Below are positions 1 through 8,178 of a stretch of DNA of 42,037 bases, one piece after another. The DNA is from Rhizobiaceae bacterium (lineage in GTDB: Bacteria > Pseudomonadota > Alphaproteobacteria > Rhizobiales > Rhizobiaceae): contig CAJPFN010000020.1 of assembly GCA_905339215.1 (NCBI GenBank), forward strand, positions 1-42,037. The letters run 5' to 3'. Below the pieces are notes generated by a model. It saw only the letters and a list, made by a program, of their open reading frames with translations, made no database searches and was not told where the DNA came from. Numbering within the stretch: position 1 is the stretch's first letter; each line of letters opens with the position of its first letter. Position numbers and translations under genes: made by a program.

Positions 1-348
1 GCGCCGCTGCACATGTTTACCCGCTACGCCTATGGCGACACCGACGTCGGCGACGGCGTGGCGATGAAGGCCGGCGACCAGGTGGCGCTGCTGCTCGGCA
101 TGGCCAACAACGATCCGCGCGCGTTCTCGCGCCCGCGGACCTTCGATCCGGCGCGCGCGGACCAGAACAACGTCTCCTTCGGCGCCGGCATCCATTTCTG
201 CATCGGCGCGCCGCTCGCCCGCATCGAGCTGCAGACGGCGCTGAGGGTGCTTTTCGAGCGGCTGCCGGGCCTCAGCCTCGCGAAAACGCCGCGCTATGCC
301 GACGGCTATCACTTCCACGGGCTGGAGCGGCTGGTGGTGGAGTGGTAG
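1..348 (+). CDS. Cytochrome P450, C-terminal part (5' end outside window)
   Basis: The reading frame is open from the first base, so only the last ~115 residues are present. The haem-binding loop FGAGIHFCIGAPLAR is intact, with the thiolate cysteine in FC-I-G, followed by the helix L region (ARIELQTAL). Bacterial soluble P450s are about 400 residues, so roughly three quarters of the gene lies to the left. P450s are haem monooxygenases that need a ferredoxin/reductase partner; neither partner nor substrate can be judged from this fragment. The ATG at base 13 is an internal methionine, not the start. Confidence 0.93.
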   Translation, partial: APLHMFTRYAYGDTDVGDGVAMKAGDQVALLLGMANNDPRAFSRPRTFDPARADQNNVSFGAGIHFCIGAPLARIELQTALRVLFERLPGLSLAKTPRYADGYHFHGLERLVVEW

Positions 349-369
349 CGGCCAAAGAACGTTGCCGCA

Positions 370-404
370 AAAAACAAGAAAGCACCGGGATCGCTCCCAG
401 TGCC
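370..404 (-). terminator. Rho-independent terminator reading leftward
   Basis: A 9-bp stem (382-390 with 395-403, one G-T pair) with a TCGC loop is followed, on the minus strand, by TTTCTTGTTTTTT. The T-run is on the left side only, so it terminates minus-strand transcription. It also lies just beyond the stop of the convergent P450 gene. The minus-strand transcript it serves is not obvious. Confidence 0.6.
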
Positions 405-411
405 TCCCTGT

Positions 412-612
412 TCAGGCCTTTCCTTCATCCTCGCAGCACCCGGAAGCGCGCGTCGGCGAAGGTTCGGACACTGACCGGTCTCGTCGGATCGCTTCCGCAA
501 GGGTTGCTTCCGCCTGACCGTGCTCCGCGTCCCGAAGACGCCGCGAGCTTTCCCACCGTTCGCGTTCCAGACCGCTGGCGGCGGATCCCGCTGGACGTGA
601 TACCATCGACAT
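412..612 (-). CDS. Possible small hypothetical protein (66 aa)
   Basis: This is the only candidate gene in the 466-base stretch between the P450 and the cupin gene. The frame starts MSMVSRPAG and has a charged helix-like middle (LERERWESSRRLRDAEHGQAE). A GAGG lies 9 bases before the ATG, and the stop is 8 bases before the stem of the leftward terminator. It has no recognised family, and overlapping open frames on both strands are of similar length, so it may be chance. The alternative is an untranslated small RNA ending at that terminator. Confidence 0.22.
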   Translation of the reverse strand: MSMVSRPAGSAASGLERERWESSRRLRDAEHGQAEATLAEAIRRDRSVSEPSPTRASGCCEDEGKA

Positions 613-786
613 CGGCTTTCGCCTCGGTCCGCCTGGCATCGCGGGGCCCAGGCCTCGCCCTCCTGCTGTGGTCCGCTGTCCTGGCGGAGCGATCGGGCAC
701 CTGAGATGACCCAACGTTACGTCGACGAAGGACCGGGGACAACCGCACGCAGCCTGTGGAAAGAGTGGATAGCGGGCATGACGCGC

Positions 787-808
787 GCCGGGCGGGAGGC
801 CGCCCGGC
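787..808 (-). terminator. GC-rich hairpin after the cupin gene
   Basis: A perfect 9-bp stem (787-795 with 800-808) with a GAGG loop sits 7 bases beyond the cupin stop codon. No T-run follows on the minus strand, so it is a weak intrinsic terminator or an RNA 3'-end stabiliser. Confidence 0.4.
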
Positions 809-814
809 CGTCCG

Positions 815-1165
815 TCACAGCCTGATCACGTACTCCTTGCGAGTCGTTTCAACGACTTCCCACGTCCCCTTGAAGCCGGGCCTGAGGACGAAGCTGTCGC
901 CGGCTTTCACCGTGCGCGCGGCGCCGCCCTCCTCCGCGATCACCGAGACGCCCGACAGGATGTGGCAGAACTCCCACTCGTCGTAGCTGATGCGCCACTT
1001 GCCCGGCGTCGCTTCCCAGATGCCGGCATAGAGGCCGCCCTCGGTCTCCTCGACGTTCCAGGTGCGGAAGACCGGCGCGCCGGCGACCAGCCGGTCGGGC
1101 GCAGGCGCGCCGTCCTCGGGCGCGACGGACGTCGTGTCGATCGAGATGAACCGTCGTTTCGTCAT
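815..1165 (-). CDS. Cupin domain protein (DUF861/cupin_3-like)
   Basis: This 116-residue protein is nearly all one small beta-barrel. The second half reads W..SYDEWEFCHILSGVSVI, then KAGDSFVLRPGFKGTWEVVE, the pattern of cupin_3 proteins related to ureidoglycine aminohydrolase and of many uncharacterised sugar- or amine-binding cupins. The metal-ligand set is incomplete compared with classical cupins (one Glu and one His in the first motif). There is no signal peptide, so it is cytoplasmic. It is transcribed alone, divergently from the DUF6653 gene. Substrate and reaction cannot be stated. Confidence 0.8.
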   Translation of the reverse strand: MTKRRFISIDTTSVAPEDGAPAPDRLVAGAPVFRTWNVEETEGGLYAGIWEATPGKWRISYDEWEFCHILSGVSVIAEEGGAARTVKAGDSFVLRPGFKGTWEVVETTRKEYVIRL

Positions 1166-1215
1166 TCCGGACTCCGCTGCTTTCTTCCCGCAGGGGCGCA
1201 GACTAGAGTGAATCG

Positions 1216-1731
1216 ATGTCCCGGCAAAATCCCTTCGCCGCCGTCATGGCGATGAAAAGCGCGACATGGGAGCGCCACGCCAACCCGTGGTCGGTGTGGA
1301 CGCGCGTGCCGCTCCTGGCGCTGTTCGCGTTCGCCGTCTTCTTCCGCGACCCCCTCGGCGCCTGGCTCTGGCCTGTGCTCGCCCTGCTGGTCCTCTGGGC
1401 GATCGTCAATCCGCGCGCCTTCCCGCGACCTGCCTCGACCGACAATTGGGCGTCGAAGGGCGTGCTCGGCGAACGCGTCTGGCTGAACCGCGGGAAAATC
1501 GCGATTCCCCACCATCACGCGCGCTGGGCCCTCGGCCTGTCGCTGGCGAGCGCGGCCTGCCTGGTGCCGCTCGCCTGGGGCCTCTACGCGCTCGACCCAT
1601 GGGCGACGGCGTTCGGCGCGCTGGGCGCCAGCGCGCTGAAACTGTGGTTCGTCGACCGCATGGTCTGGCTCTACGAGGACATGAAAGACGCCTCGGCGGA
1701 CTATGCGTCGTGGCTGAAACGGCGGCCCTGA
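1216..1731 (+). CDS. DUF6653 family membrane protein
   Basis: This 171-residue protein has hydrophobic segments at about 28-42, 48-65, 103-122 and 127-146, separated by the motif NPRAFPRP...NWASKGVLGE. I recognise this pattern as the uncharacterised family DUF6653. A conserved HHH lies before the third helix and an aromatic, acidic tail (VWLYEDM) follows the fourth. It is probably an inner-membrane protein. It stands alone, divergent from the cupin gene with 50 bases between the starts. Function is unknown. Confidence 0.75.
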   Translation: MSRQNPFAAVMAMKSATWERHANPWSVWTRVPLLALFAFAVFFRDPLGAWLWPVLALLVLWAIVNPRAFPRPASTDNWASKGVLGERVWLNRGKIAIPHHHARWALGLSLASAACLVPLAWGLYALDPWATAFGALGASALKLWFVDRMVWLYEDMKDASADYASWLKRRP

Positions 1732-1756
1732 TGGCCGCCGTCAGCCGTGGCAAGCC

Positions 1757-3040
1757 TCAGGCCTTCGCCAGCGCCTGGTCGAGGTCGGCGATGATGTCGG
1801 CGACGTCCTCGATGCCGACCGAGAGGCGCACCGTGTCCGGCCCGGCGCCGGCCGCTGTCTTCTGCTCGTCGGAGAGCTGGCGGTGCGTGGTCGAGGCCGG
1901 GTGGATGACCAGCGACTTGGTGTCGCCGACATTGGCGAGGTGGGAGAACAGTTCCAGCCCCTCGACGAGCTTGACGCCGGCGGAATAGCCGCCCTTCAGG
2001 CCGAAGGTGAACACCGCGCCGGCGCCGAGCGGCGAGTATTTCTGCTGCAGCGTGTGGTTGCGGTCGCCGGGCAGGCCCGGATAGGAGACCCAGGCCACAT
2101 TGGGGTGCTTCGACAGGTACTCGGCGACGTTCTTGGCGTTGTCGCAATGACGCTGCATCCTGAGCGGCAGGGTTTCCAGGCCGGTCAGGATGAGGAAAGC
2201 GTTGAACGGCGAGATCGCCGGGCCGAAGTCGCGCAGGCCGAGCACGCGCGCCGCAATGGCGAAGGCGAAGTTGCCGAACGTCTCGTGCAGCACGATGCCG
2301 CCATACTCCGGACGCGGCTCGGACAGCATCGGATAATTGCCCGACTTCGACCAGTCGAAGGTGCCGCCGTCGACGAGAATGCCGCCGATCGAGTTGCCGT
2401 GGCCGCCGATGAATTTGGTCATGGAGTGCACGACGATGTCGGCACCGTGCTCGATCGGGCGCAGCAGGTAGGGGGTGGCCAGCGTGTTGTCGACGATCAG
2501 CGGCAGACCGTGCGCGCGGGCGATGTTGCCGATCGCCTCCAGGTCGACGAACTCGCCGTTCGGGTTGGCGAGGCTCTCGACGAAGATCGCCCGGGTGCGC
2601 CCGTCGATCAGGGTGGCGAAGTCGTCGGGATTGCGCGGATCGGCCCAGCGCACCTGCCAGTCGAAATTCTTGAAGGCATGGCCGAACTGGTTGATCGAGC
2701 CGCCGTAGAGCCGCCGCGCGGCGACGAAATTGTCGCCCGGGCGCATCAGATTGTGGAAGACGAGCAGTTGCGCGGCGTGGCCCGACGCGGTGGCGAGGGC
2801 GGCGGTGCCGCCTTCCAGCGCCGCCACGCGCTCCTCGAGCACCGCCTGGGTCGGGTTCATGATGCGGGTGTAGATGTTGCCGAAGGCTTTCAGCCCGAAC
2901 AGCGAGGCGGCGTGGTCGGCGTCGTCGAAGACGTAGGACGTCGTCTGGTAGATCGGCACGGCGCGCGCGCCGGTCGCCGGATCGGGCTTGGCGCCGGCAT
3001 GGACGGCGAGCGTGTTGAATCCTGGTGCGCGCTGAGACAT
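1757..3040 (-). CDS. metY: O-acetylhomoserine aminocarboxypropyltransferase (sulfhydrylase)
   Basis: This is a PLP enzyme of the Cys/Met metabolism family. It makes homocysteine from O-acetylhomoserine and sulfide (or methionine from methanethiol). At 427 residues it has the family's usual length. The start [20 protein letters not shown], the cofactor lysine in [13 protein letters not shown], and the C-terminal [18 protein letters not shown] are all typical. I use the ATG at 3040, preceded by GGGAG and GAAAAGAAG. An in-frame ATG at 3109 would add 23 residues without family support. The CoA-binding protein gene lies 181 bases upstream on the same strand. Confidence 0.95.
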   Translation of the reverse strand: MSQRAPGFNTLAVHAGAKPDPATGARAVPIYQTTSYVFDDADHAASLFGLKAFGNIYTRIMNPTQAVLEERVAALEGGTAALATASGHAAQLLVFHNLMRPGDNFVAARRLYGGSINQFGHAFKNFDWQVRWADPRNPDDFATLIDGRTRAIFVESLANPNGEFVDLEAIGNIARAHGLPLIVDNTLATPYLLRPIEHGADIVVHSMTKFIGGHGNSIGGILVDGGTFDWSKSGNYPMLSEPRPEYGGIVLHETFGNFAFAIAARVLGLRDFGPAISPFNAFLILTGLETLPLRMQRHCDNAKNVAEYLSKHPNVAWVSYPGLPGDRNHTLQQKYSPLGAGAVFTFGLKGGYSAGVKLVEGLELFSHLANVGDTKSLVIHPASTTHRQLSDEQKTAAGAGPDTVRLSVGIEDVADIIADLDQALAKA

Positions 3041-3070
3041 CTTCTTTTCACTCCCTGGGACAAGGCCTTG

Positions 3071-3104
3071 TTCGCCGGCATTCTTGGCCGAGCGGCCCGG
3101 CGAA
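3071..3104 (-). promoter_or_regulatory. Inverted repeat in the metY leader
   Basis: TTCGCCGG (3071-3078) and CCGGCGAA (3097-3104) form an 8-bp stem, with an inner GGCCG/CGGCC stem (3086-3097). It ends about 30 bases before the metY start codon. A folded leader suggests RNA-level control of a methionine gene. The sequence does not match the SAM-II consensus as I remember it, so no riboswitch class is assigned. Confidence 0.3.
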
Positions 3105-3221
3105 TGCAAAGAAGAAAATTCCAGCCGACGGCGCTTCGGCCGCCCGAAGAACCCAATCGGAAGCGACCTTCGGGAAAGACGATCCCGTCCCGCGCCGGCC
3201 GCGGGCGACGGCGCGGAGCGC

Positions 3222-3743
3222 CTACTTCTGGCGCACGCCGAAGCTCTGGAAGCCGGCGCGCATGACCGGCTTCTTCGAGGACAGCACGCGGCTGTTGACG
3301 CCGTTCCAGCCGATCTCGCCGGAAAGCCGGCCGTATTCGATCTTCGGGCAGCGGTTCATGACCACCTTGATGCCGCGGGCTTCCGCCTTCGCCGCCGCCT
3401 CGTCGTGGCGCACGGTCAGCTGCATCCAGATCACCTTCGGCAACGGCGTCAGCGCCAACACCTCCTCGACGATCGCCGGCACGGCGTCGGAGGCGCGGAA
3501 GATGTCGACCATGTCGATCGGCTCGGGGATGTCGGCGAGCCGGGCGAAAGTCATCCTGCCCGCGATCGCCTTGCCGGCCTGGCCGGGATTGACCGGGAAG
3601 ACCGTGTAGCCCTTGTCGACGAGGTATTTCGTGACGAAGAAACTCGGCCGCACCTCGTTGGCGGAGGCGCCGACGATGGCGACGGTCTTCACCTCGTGAA
3701 GGATGCCGGCGATGTAGTCGTTGTCGTACTGGTCGTGGTTCAT
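3222..3743 (-). CDS. CoA-binding (YccU-like) protein
   Basis: This 173-residue protein is a single Rossmann CoA-binding domain like the N-terminal part of succinyl-CoA ligase alpha. KTVAIVGASANEVRPSFFVT gives the nucleotide loop at about residues 19-38, followed by YTVFPVNPG and the late motif VVMNRCPKIEY. It is of the usual length for the stand-alone YccU-type family, whose physiological role is unclear. It lies upstream of metY on the same strand and may be co-transcribed with it. The start is the ATG at 3743; no stronger alternative is visible. Confidence 0.9.
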   Translation of the reverse strand: MNHDQYDNDYIAGILHEVKTVAIVGASANEVRPSFFVTKYLVDKGYTVFPVNPGQAGKAIAGRMTFARLADIPEPIDMVDIFRASDAVPAIVEEVLALTPLPKVIWMQLTVRHDEAAAKAEARGIKVVMNRCPKIEYGRLSGEIGWNGVNSRVLSSKKPVMRAGFQSFGVRQK

Positions 3744-3770
3744 GCGCCCGGTTTGCCGCAGCGCGGCCGT

Positions 3771-4607
3771 TCAATCAAGCCGCATCGCGATCGCGGAGAC
3801 CTTCCAGGCGCCGTCGCGCTGCTCGAAGCAGAGGTGCGAGTTGTAGTAGTGCGCGAAATAGCTCGCAGTCGAGCCGAAGTGCGTGCGGAAGAAGATGACG
3901 CCGCCGTCCGGCGGAATGATGCCGGTCGTGCCGCCCGAGCGCTTCTGCTCGGGCGAAACCGGCACCATCTGGTAGCGCTTCGGCCAGTCGACGGGCAAGA
4001 GCCCTTCCGCGCCTTCGCGCACGATCATCGAGGCGACGCGCCATTCGTCCAGGTCGAGAAAACGCAGCTTGCCATCCAGCGCGACCCAGTCGGGCCAGGA
4101 GATCTTGCCGTAGCTCGCCGTGCAGATGCGTTCTGCCAGCCAGGGTGTGCGCCCGACGGCTGGTTCCGCGGCGAGGCCGGCGAGCGCGCGCATGCCGTAG
4201 CGGCTCTGCATGAGCGCGTCCGCGCTTTGGCTTGCCTTCGACAGGCGCCCGGCCATCTCCAGCGCGCGGGCCGCGGGATGCAGCCCGAGCGACACGAACT
4301 CCTCGTTGAAGCCGCCTTGGCCCTGAGCGACGAGAAACTCGACCTCGCCGGAGAGCAAGGCCAGCATGGGCGCAGGATCGTACTACTCCCCCTGCTCCGT
4401 CCTGACGAGCGCCTCGCCGGCCGCAATCAGCGCGTCGCGGAAGGCGGCGAGGCTGGCGTCGGCCGAATAGCTGTCGTCGGTTTCGAGGATGATTTCCGGA
4501 TAGAGCGCCGGCTCGGTCTCCGAGGACTCCGCGACCTGCGCGGCGGCACTTGCCGCGCTCGCCGCCCATGCCGCCAGGAGCAGCGCCGCCAGCCGCGCCA
4601 TTGCCAC
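3771..4607 (-). pseudogene. Secreted protein of unknown family, interrupted by an in-frame TAG
   Basis: Two pieces lie in one frame. The first 74 residues start MAMARLAALLLAAWAAS, a signal peptide, and run to TEQGE. A TAG stop follows at 4383-4385, then YDPAPMLALLSGEVEFLV continues to residue ~278. The second piece keeps protein-like sequence to its end (FFRTHFGSTASYFAHYYNSH; KVSAIAMRLD), so the full protein would be about 278 residues and exported. GAGTAGTACGAT is what a tandem duplication of GTA in GAGTACGAT would give. The downstream piece could restart at the ATG at 4367 but would lack the signal peptide. First codon is GTG (4607) or ATG (4601). A sequencing error or stop read-through are alternatives. 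Confidence 0.65.
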
Positions 4608-4702
4608 ACCCGTTCATTGCCCTTTCGCGACGATCGTCGACGAGAACGGCGACGGCTGGGCGGCAAACCGGCGAAGTCGGGGCGTTTCAGCGGCTTTGCG
4701 CG

Positions 4703-5125
4703 TCAGGCCGGCAGGGAGATCGTGCCGTCGTCGGCGATCGGGAAGGCCGGATTGTGGGCAACTTCCCAGAGATTGCCTTCCGGATCGGCGAAATAGCCGT
4801 ACCAGCCGCCCCAGAAGGCGCGGCCGGCCGGTTTCACCACGCGACCGCCGGCGCGTTCGGCTTCGGCCAGCACGGCGTCGACTTCCGCTTCGCTGCGCGT
4901 GTTGTAGGCGAGGTAGACCGGACCGGGCTCGTCGCCAAAGGCGACGCCGGCGTCCGGTTCGGCGTCCTTGCGCGGAAACAGGCCGAGGATGACGCCACCC
5001 ATCTGGAAGAAGGCGACGCCCTCGGTGAAGGCGGGGTGACGCATCAGGCCCATCGCCTCGTAGAAGGCGACCATGCGGTCGAGGTCGCGAACCGCGATGG
5101 TGACGATGGAGATGCGCCGTTCCAC
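4703..5125 (-). CDS. VOC (glyoxalase/bleomycin-resistance) family protein
   Basis: This 140-residue protein consists of two beta-alpha-beta-beta-beta units of the vicinal oxygen chelate fold: ISIVTIAVRDLDRMVAFYEA at the start and GYFADPEGNLWEVAHNPAF at the end, with the typical late metal-ligand Glu. The start is GTG at 5125, with an excellent GGGGGAA site 5 bases upstream. The open frame continues upstream through the crotonase gene, but only in a shadow frame. It starts 2 bases after the crotonase stop, so the two are one operon. The family includes lyases, dioxygenases and binding proteins; the substrate is unknown. Confidence 0.88.
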   Translation of the reverse strand: MERRISIVTIAVRDLDRMVAFYEAMGLMRHPAFTEGVAFFQMGGVILGLFPRKDAEPDAGVAFGDEPGPVYLAYNTRSEAEVDAVLAEAERAGGRVVKPAGRAFWGGWYGYFADPEGNLWEVAHNPAFPIADDGTISLPA

Positions 5126-5127
5126 GC

Positions 5128-5949
5128 CTATTCCCCCGTCCACTCCGGCTTGCGTTTGCCGATGAAGGCGTCGATGCCTTCGACCGCATCGCGCGCCATC
5201 ATGTTCTCGACCATGACGTGCGAGGCATGCTCGTAGGCGTCGGCCAGCCTCATCTCGGCCTGGCGGTAGAAGGCCTCCTTGCCCATGCGCACCGCCAAAG
5301 GCGATTTCGCGGCAATGGCTTGCGCGTATTTGCCGACAACCTGATTCAGGTATTCGGCCGGGACGACACGGTTGACCAAGCCGAACTCGCGCGCCGTCGC
5401 GGCGTCGATCATCTCGCCGGTGAGCAGCATCTCCATGGCGTGCCGCGCCTTCACCTTGCGCGACAGCGCCACCGACGGCGTCGTGCAAAACAGGCCGACG
5501 TCGATGCCGTTGACGCCGAAGGTCGAGCGGTCGGTGGCAATCGCAAGGTCGCAACTCGCCACCAACTGGCATCCGGCCGCGGTGGCGATGCCGTCGATCG
5601 CGGCGATCACCGGCTTGGGCAGGCCGACGATCGACTGCATGAGGCGCGAGCAGACGGCGAACGTCTTCTCGAAGAAGGCGCGGCCGCCGTCGGCGTCCTT
5701 GCGGTGGGCGTTCATTTCCTTGAGGTCGTGGCCGGCGGAAAACAGCTTTGCCGCCGAATCGATGACGACGACGCGCACCGTCCTGTCGTCGCGGGCCCGG
5801 TCGATCTCGTCCTGCAGCGCCGCCATCATCGCCAGCGACAGGGCATTGGCCGGCGGATTTGCGAGGGTTATCCGCAGAATTCCGCCATCGAGGCCGGCCT
5901 GCACCGGACCGCTCGCCGCGTCCTTCCTCAGCGCCACGACTTCGGCCAT
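5128..5949 (-). CDS. Enoyl-CoA hydratase/isomerase family, ECHDC3-like
   Basis: This 273-residue crotonase-fold protein has the first oxyanion-hole segment at KLFSAGHDLKEM and the second at IDGIATAAGCQLVASCDLA, then DVGLFCTTPSVALSR. These closely resemble mitochondrial ECHDC3, a crotonase relative without a firmly assigned reaction. The C-terminal helices with KEAFYRQAEM are complete. The start is the ATG at 5949, placed by GGGGAGAG 5 bases upstream; methionines further upstream lack such a site. The VOC gene follows 2 bases after the stop. Confidence 0.9.
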   Translation of the reverse strand: MAEVVALRKDAASGPVQAGLDGGILRITLANPPANALSLAMMAALQDEIDRARDDRTVRVVVIDSAAKLFSAGHDLKEMNAHRKDADGGRAFFEKTFAVCSRLMQSIVGLPKPVIAAIDGIATAAGCQLVASCDLAIATDRSTFGVNGIDVGLFCTTPSVALSRKVKARHAMEMLLTGEMIDAATAREFGLVNRVVPAEYLNQVVGKYAQAIAAKSPLAVRMGKEAFYRQAEMRLADAYEHASHVMVENMMARDAVEGIDAFIGKRKPEWTGE

Positions 5950-6083
5950 CCGATCTCTCCCCATGGTCCATTGCGCCGTCACCGGCTCTTCGCGAACCTA
6001 GCATGCGACGGCTTGAAGACCAGCCGCGAAATGGCGAATGTCTCTTACGTTTACGAAAACGGAAGAACAGCGGGAGGAGCGCG

Positions 6084-6956
6084 ATGGCGAAGGTTCTCTA
6101 CGAGAAGGACGGGCGCATCGGCCGCATCACGCTGAACCGGCCGGAGGTGATGAACGCCATCGACGACGACCTGCCGGCGGAGCTCGCCGACTGCGTCGCC
6201 CGCGCCAATGCCGACGATCATGTCCACGTTATCGTCCTGTCGGGCGCCGGCCGCGCCTTCTGCGCCGGCTACGACCTCACCTACTACGCGCAGGCCGACG
6301 AAGGCCGCGGCCATGAGATGACGCAGTCGATGCCGTGGGACCCGATGAAGGACTACGCCTTCATGATGCGCAATACCGAGTTGTTCATGTCGCTGTGGCG
6401 CAGCTACCGGCCGGTGGTCGCCAAGGTGCACGGCTTCGCGGTGGCCGGCGGCTCCGACATCGCACTGTGTTCGGACATGATCGTGATGGCCGAGGATGCC
6501 GAGATCGGCTACATGCCGGTGCGCGTCTGGGGCTGCCCGACGACGGCGATGTGGGTCTACCGGCTGGGGCCAGAGCGGGCGAAGCGCCTGCTGTTCACCG
6601 GCGACAGGATATCCGGGGCCGAGGCCGAGCGCATCGGGCTGGTGCTGAAGGCGGTGCCCGCCGCCGAACTGGACGCCGAGGTCGAGCGGCTCGCCGAGCG
6701 CATCGCCGGCGTCCCCGTCAACCAGCTGATGATGCAGAAGTTGGTCGTCAACCAGGCGATCGAGGCGATGGGGTTGAAGCAGACGCAGATGTTCGCCACC
6801 GTCTTCGACGGCATCACCCGCCATTCGCCGGAAGGCATGAACTTCAAGCACCGCGCCGAGGCCGTCGGCTGGAAGGAAGCGGTGCGCGAGCGCGACCTCG
6901 GCACGTTCGACTGGACCGAGAACCGGCCGGTCAACGCGCCGGCCGCGAAGCGCTGA
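6084..6956 (+). CDS. Enoyl-CoA hydratase/isomerase family protein
   Basis: This 290-residue crotonase has GRITLNRPEVMNAID at its start, the oxyanion segment GAGRAFCAGYDLTYY, and the second loop HGFAVAGGSDIALCSDM. The position of the usual first catalytic Glu is occupied within VRVWGCPTTAMWV, so hydratase activity is not certain. The ATG at 6084 is preceded by GGGAGGAGC. The thioesterase gene follows 12 bases after the stop, so both are probably one transcript handling the same acyl-CoA. It is a clear paralogue, not a duplicate, of the minus-strand crotonase to its left. Confidence 0.92.
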   Translation: MAKVLYEKDGRIGRITLNRPEVMNAIDDDLPAELADCVARANADDHVHVIVLSGAGRAFCAGYDLTYYAQADEGRGHEMTQSMPWDPMKDYAFMMRNTELFMSLWRSYRPVVAKVHGFAVAGGSDIALCSDMIVMAEDAEIGYMPVRVWGCPTTAMWVYRLGPERAKRLLFTGDRISGAEAERIGLVLKAVPAAELDAEVERLAERIAGVPVNQLMMQKLVVNQAIEAMGLKQTQMFATVFDGITRHSPEGMNFKHRAEAVGWKEAVRERDLGTFDWTENRPVNAPAAKR

Positions 6957-6968
6957 GGAGAAACCCCG

Positions 6969-7418
6969 ATGCCCAAGCAGATCCTGACGCCCGTGATGGA
7001 CGCCGACGAGGTCAACCGTTTGATGGCGGAGGCTTTCCCCCAGCTCAATTCAGGCAGCGGCGCCTACGAGGCGCTGGAGGTGCATCCGGGCGGCTGCACG
7101 GTGAGGCTCAACGCCGACGACCGGCACTTGAGGCCGGGAGGCACGGTGTCGGGCCCTGCCCTGTTCACGCTGGCCGACATCGGCGGCTACGTGCTGGTGC
7201 TGTCGCATGCGGGGCCGGACGCCCTGTCGGTGACGACCAGTCTCAATATCAACTTCACGCGCAAGGCCGAAGCCGGCCCGATCGACGGCCACTGCCGCAT
7301 CCTCAAGCTGGGCAAGAGCCTGATGGTCTACGACATCGACATCGTCGCCGGGCCGGACCAGCACACGGTGGCGCACGCCACGGGGACGTATTCGATCCCG
7401 CCGCGGGGGCGGGGATAG
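6969..7418 (+). CDS. PaaI-like hotdog thioesterase
   Basis: This 149-residue single hotdog domain has the helix-start segment RPGGTVSGPALFTLADIGGY at about residues 56-75, then VTTSLNINFTRKAEAGPI, as in PaaI/YbgC-type acyl-CoA thioesterases. Hydrolysis of a small acyl-CoA fits the crotonase encoded 12 bases upstream. A GAGGAG site sits 8 bases before the ATG. No signal peptide is visible, so it is cytoplasmic. The exact substrate is unknown. Confidence 0.88.
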   Translation: MPKQILTPVMDADEVNRLMAEAFPQLNSGSGAYEALEVHPGGCTVRLNADDRHLRPGGTVSGPALFTLADIGGYVLVLSHAGPDALSVTTSLNINFTRKAEAGPIDGHCRILKLGKSLMVYDIDIVAGPDQHTVAHATGTYSIPPRGRG

Positions 7419-7488
7419 CGGGGTTCGCGACGGCCTCCCGGCACGCCTTGTGTCCCCGACAGAGGCCAAGGCATACCGAAAACTTACG

Positions 7489-7502
7489 GTATTATATTAC
7501 CT
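7489..7502. promoter_or_regulatory. AT-rich near-copy of the marR palindrome
   Basis: GTATTATATTACCT here differs by one base from GTAATATATTACCT at 15541-15554. Just upstream, ATACCG (7473-7478) and CGGTAT (7487-7492) form a 6-bp inverted repeat. In such a G+C-rich genome the likeness is notable but may be chance. It lies about 60 bases before the rplM -35 box. Confidence 0.2.
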
Positions 7503-7559
7503 CATTCTCAACGAATTGTTTTTATTGACTTTTATCTTACAACTCCACCATTGCAGCGC

Positions 7560-7588
7560 TTGACCGCGCCCTCGTCCTCCCCTATAAG
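7560..7588 (+). promoter_or_regulatory. Sigma-70-type promoter of rplM-rpsI
   Basis: TTGACC (7560-7565) and TATAAG (7583-7588) are separated by exactly 17 bases. A start near 7595 would give a leader of about 120 bases before rplM. This is one of the best housekeeping promoters in the window, as expected for a ribosomal-protein operon. Confidence 0.75.
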
Positions 7589-7601
7589 CCCGCACGGAAC
7601 A

Positions 7602-7618
7602 GCGGCCTTTCGGGCCGC
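7602..7618 (+). promoter_or_regulatory. Hairpin in the rplM leader
   Basis: GCGGCC (7602-7607) pairs with GGCCGC (7613-7618) around TTTCG, close to the predicted transcript start and followed by GTTTCGTTG. It could be an attenuator or an autoregulatory binding site in the L13/S9 leader. No match to a known leader family is claimed. Confidence 0.35.
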
Positions 7619-7714
7619 CGTTTCGTTGTTGGGGTAAGCGACCCCAACCCAAGCAACAAGAAACGCCCGTCCGCCGTCTTCGCGCGGCGCCGGGTCCGAA
7701 CCGAAGGCAGAACC

Positions 7715-8176
7715 ATGACAACCTTTTCGCAGAAGCCTGCGGACGTGGTGAAGAAGTGGGTGCTGATCGACGCCGAGGGTCTCGTCGTCGGCCGTCTCGC
7801 CACCATCATCGCCAACCGTCTCCGCGGCAAGCACAAAGCCACCTTCACCCCCCATGTCGACGACGGCGACAACGTTATCGTCATCAACGCCGACAAGGTG
7901 GTGTTCACCGGCAAGAAGTTCACCGACAAGGTCTACTACTGGCACACCGGCCACCCCGGCGGCGTCAAGGAGCGGACCGCGCGCCAGCTGCTCGAGGGCC
8001 GCTTTCCCGAGCGCGTCGTCGAGAAGGCCGTCGAGCGCATGATCCCGCGCGGCCCCCTCGGCCGTCGCCAGATGAAGAACCTCCGCGTCTACGCCGGCGC
8101 CGAGCATCCCCACGTCGCCCAGCAGCCCGAGACGCTCGACGTCGGCAAGCTGAACGCCAAGAACAAGAGGGCCTGA
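7715..8176 (+). CDS. rplM: 50S ribosomal protein L13
   Basis: This 153-residue protein is a full-length alphaproteobacterial L13, an early-assembly protein that binds 23S rRNA. The family landmarks are [20 protein letters not shown], the GKHK segment, the [10 protein letters not shown] loop, and [20 protein letters not shown] near the end. It has a strong promoter 127 bases upstream and is followed after 2 bases by rpsI, the near-universal pairing of L13 with S9. Confidence 0.99.
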   Translation: MTTFSQKPADVVKKWVLIDAEGLVVGRLATIIANRLRGKHKATFTPHVDDGDNVIVINADKVVFTGKKFTDKVYYWHTGHPGGVKERTARQLLEGRFPERVVEKAVERMIPRGPLGRRQMKNLRVYAGAEHPHVAQQPETLDVGKLNAKNKRA

Positions 8177-8178
8177 CC

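Noticed and set aside
3041-3221. SAM-II riboswitch upstream of metY
   Set aside because: The conserved segments of the SAM-II pseudoknot are not recognisable; only a generic hairpin is reported.
1883-3265. 460-codon open frame on the plus strand opposite metY
   Set aside because: It is a mirror frame of metY codons in G+C-rich DNA; metY itself has full family motifs.
3084-4796. 570-codon open frame on the plus strand
   Set aside because: It is antisense to the CoA-binding gene and the split secreted-protein gene, has shadow-type Arg/Asp/His-rich composition, and shows no domain.
4703-6004. 433-codon frame that would fuse a crotonase-sized N-terminus to the VOC protein
   Set aside because: Only the last 140 residues are protein-like; the rest is an Arg-rich shadow of the real crotonase frame, and a strong ribosome site marks the GTG at 5125.
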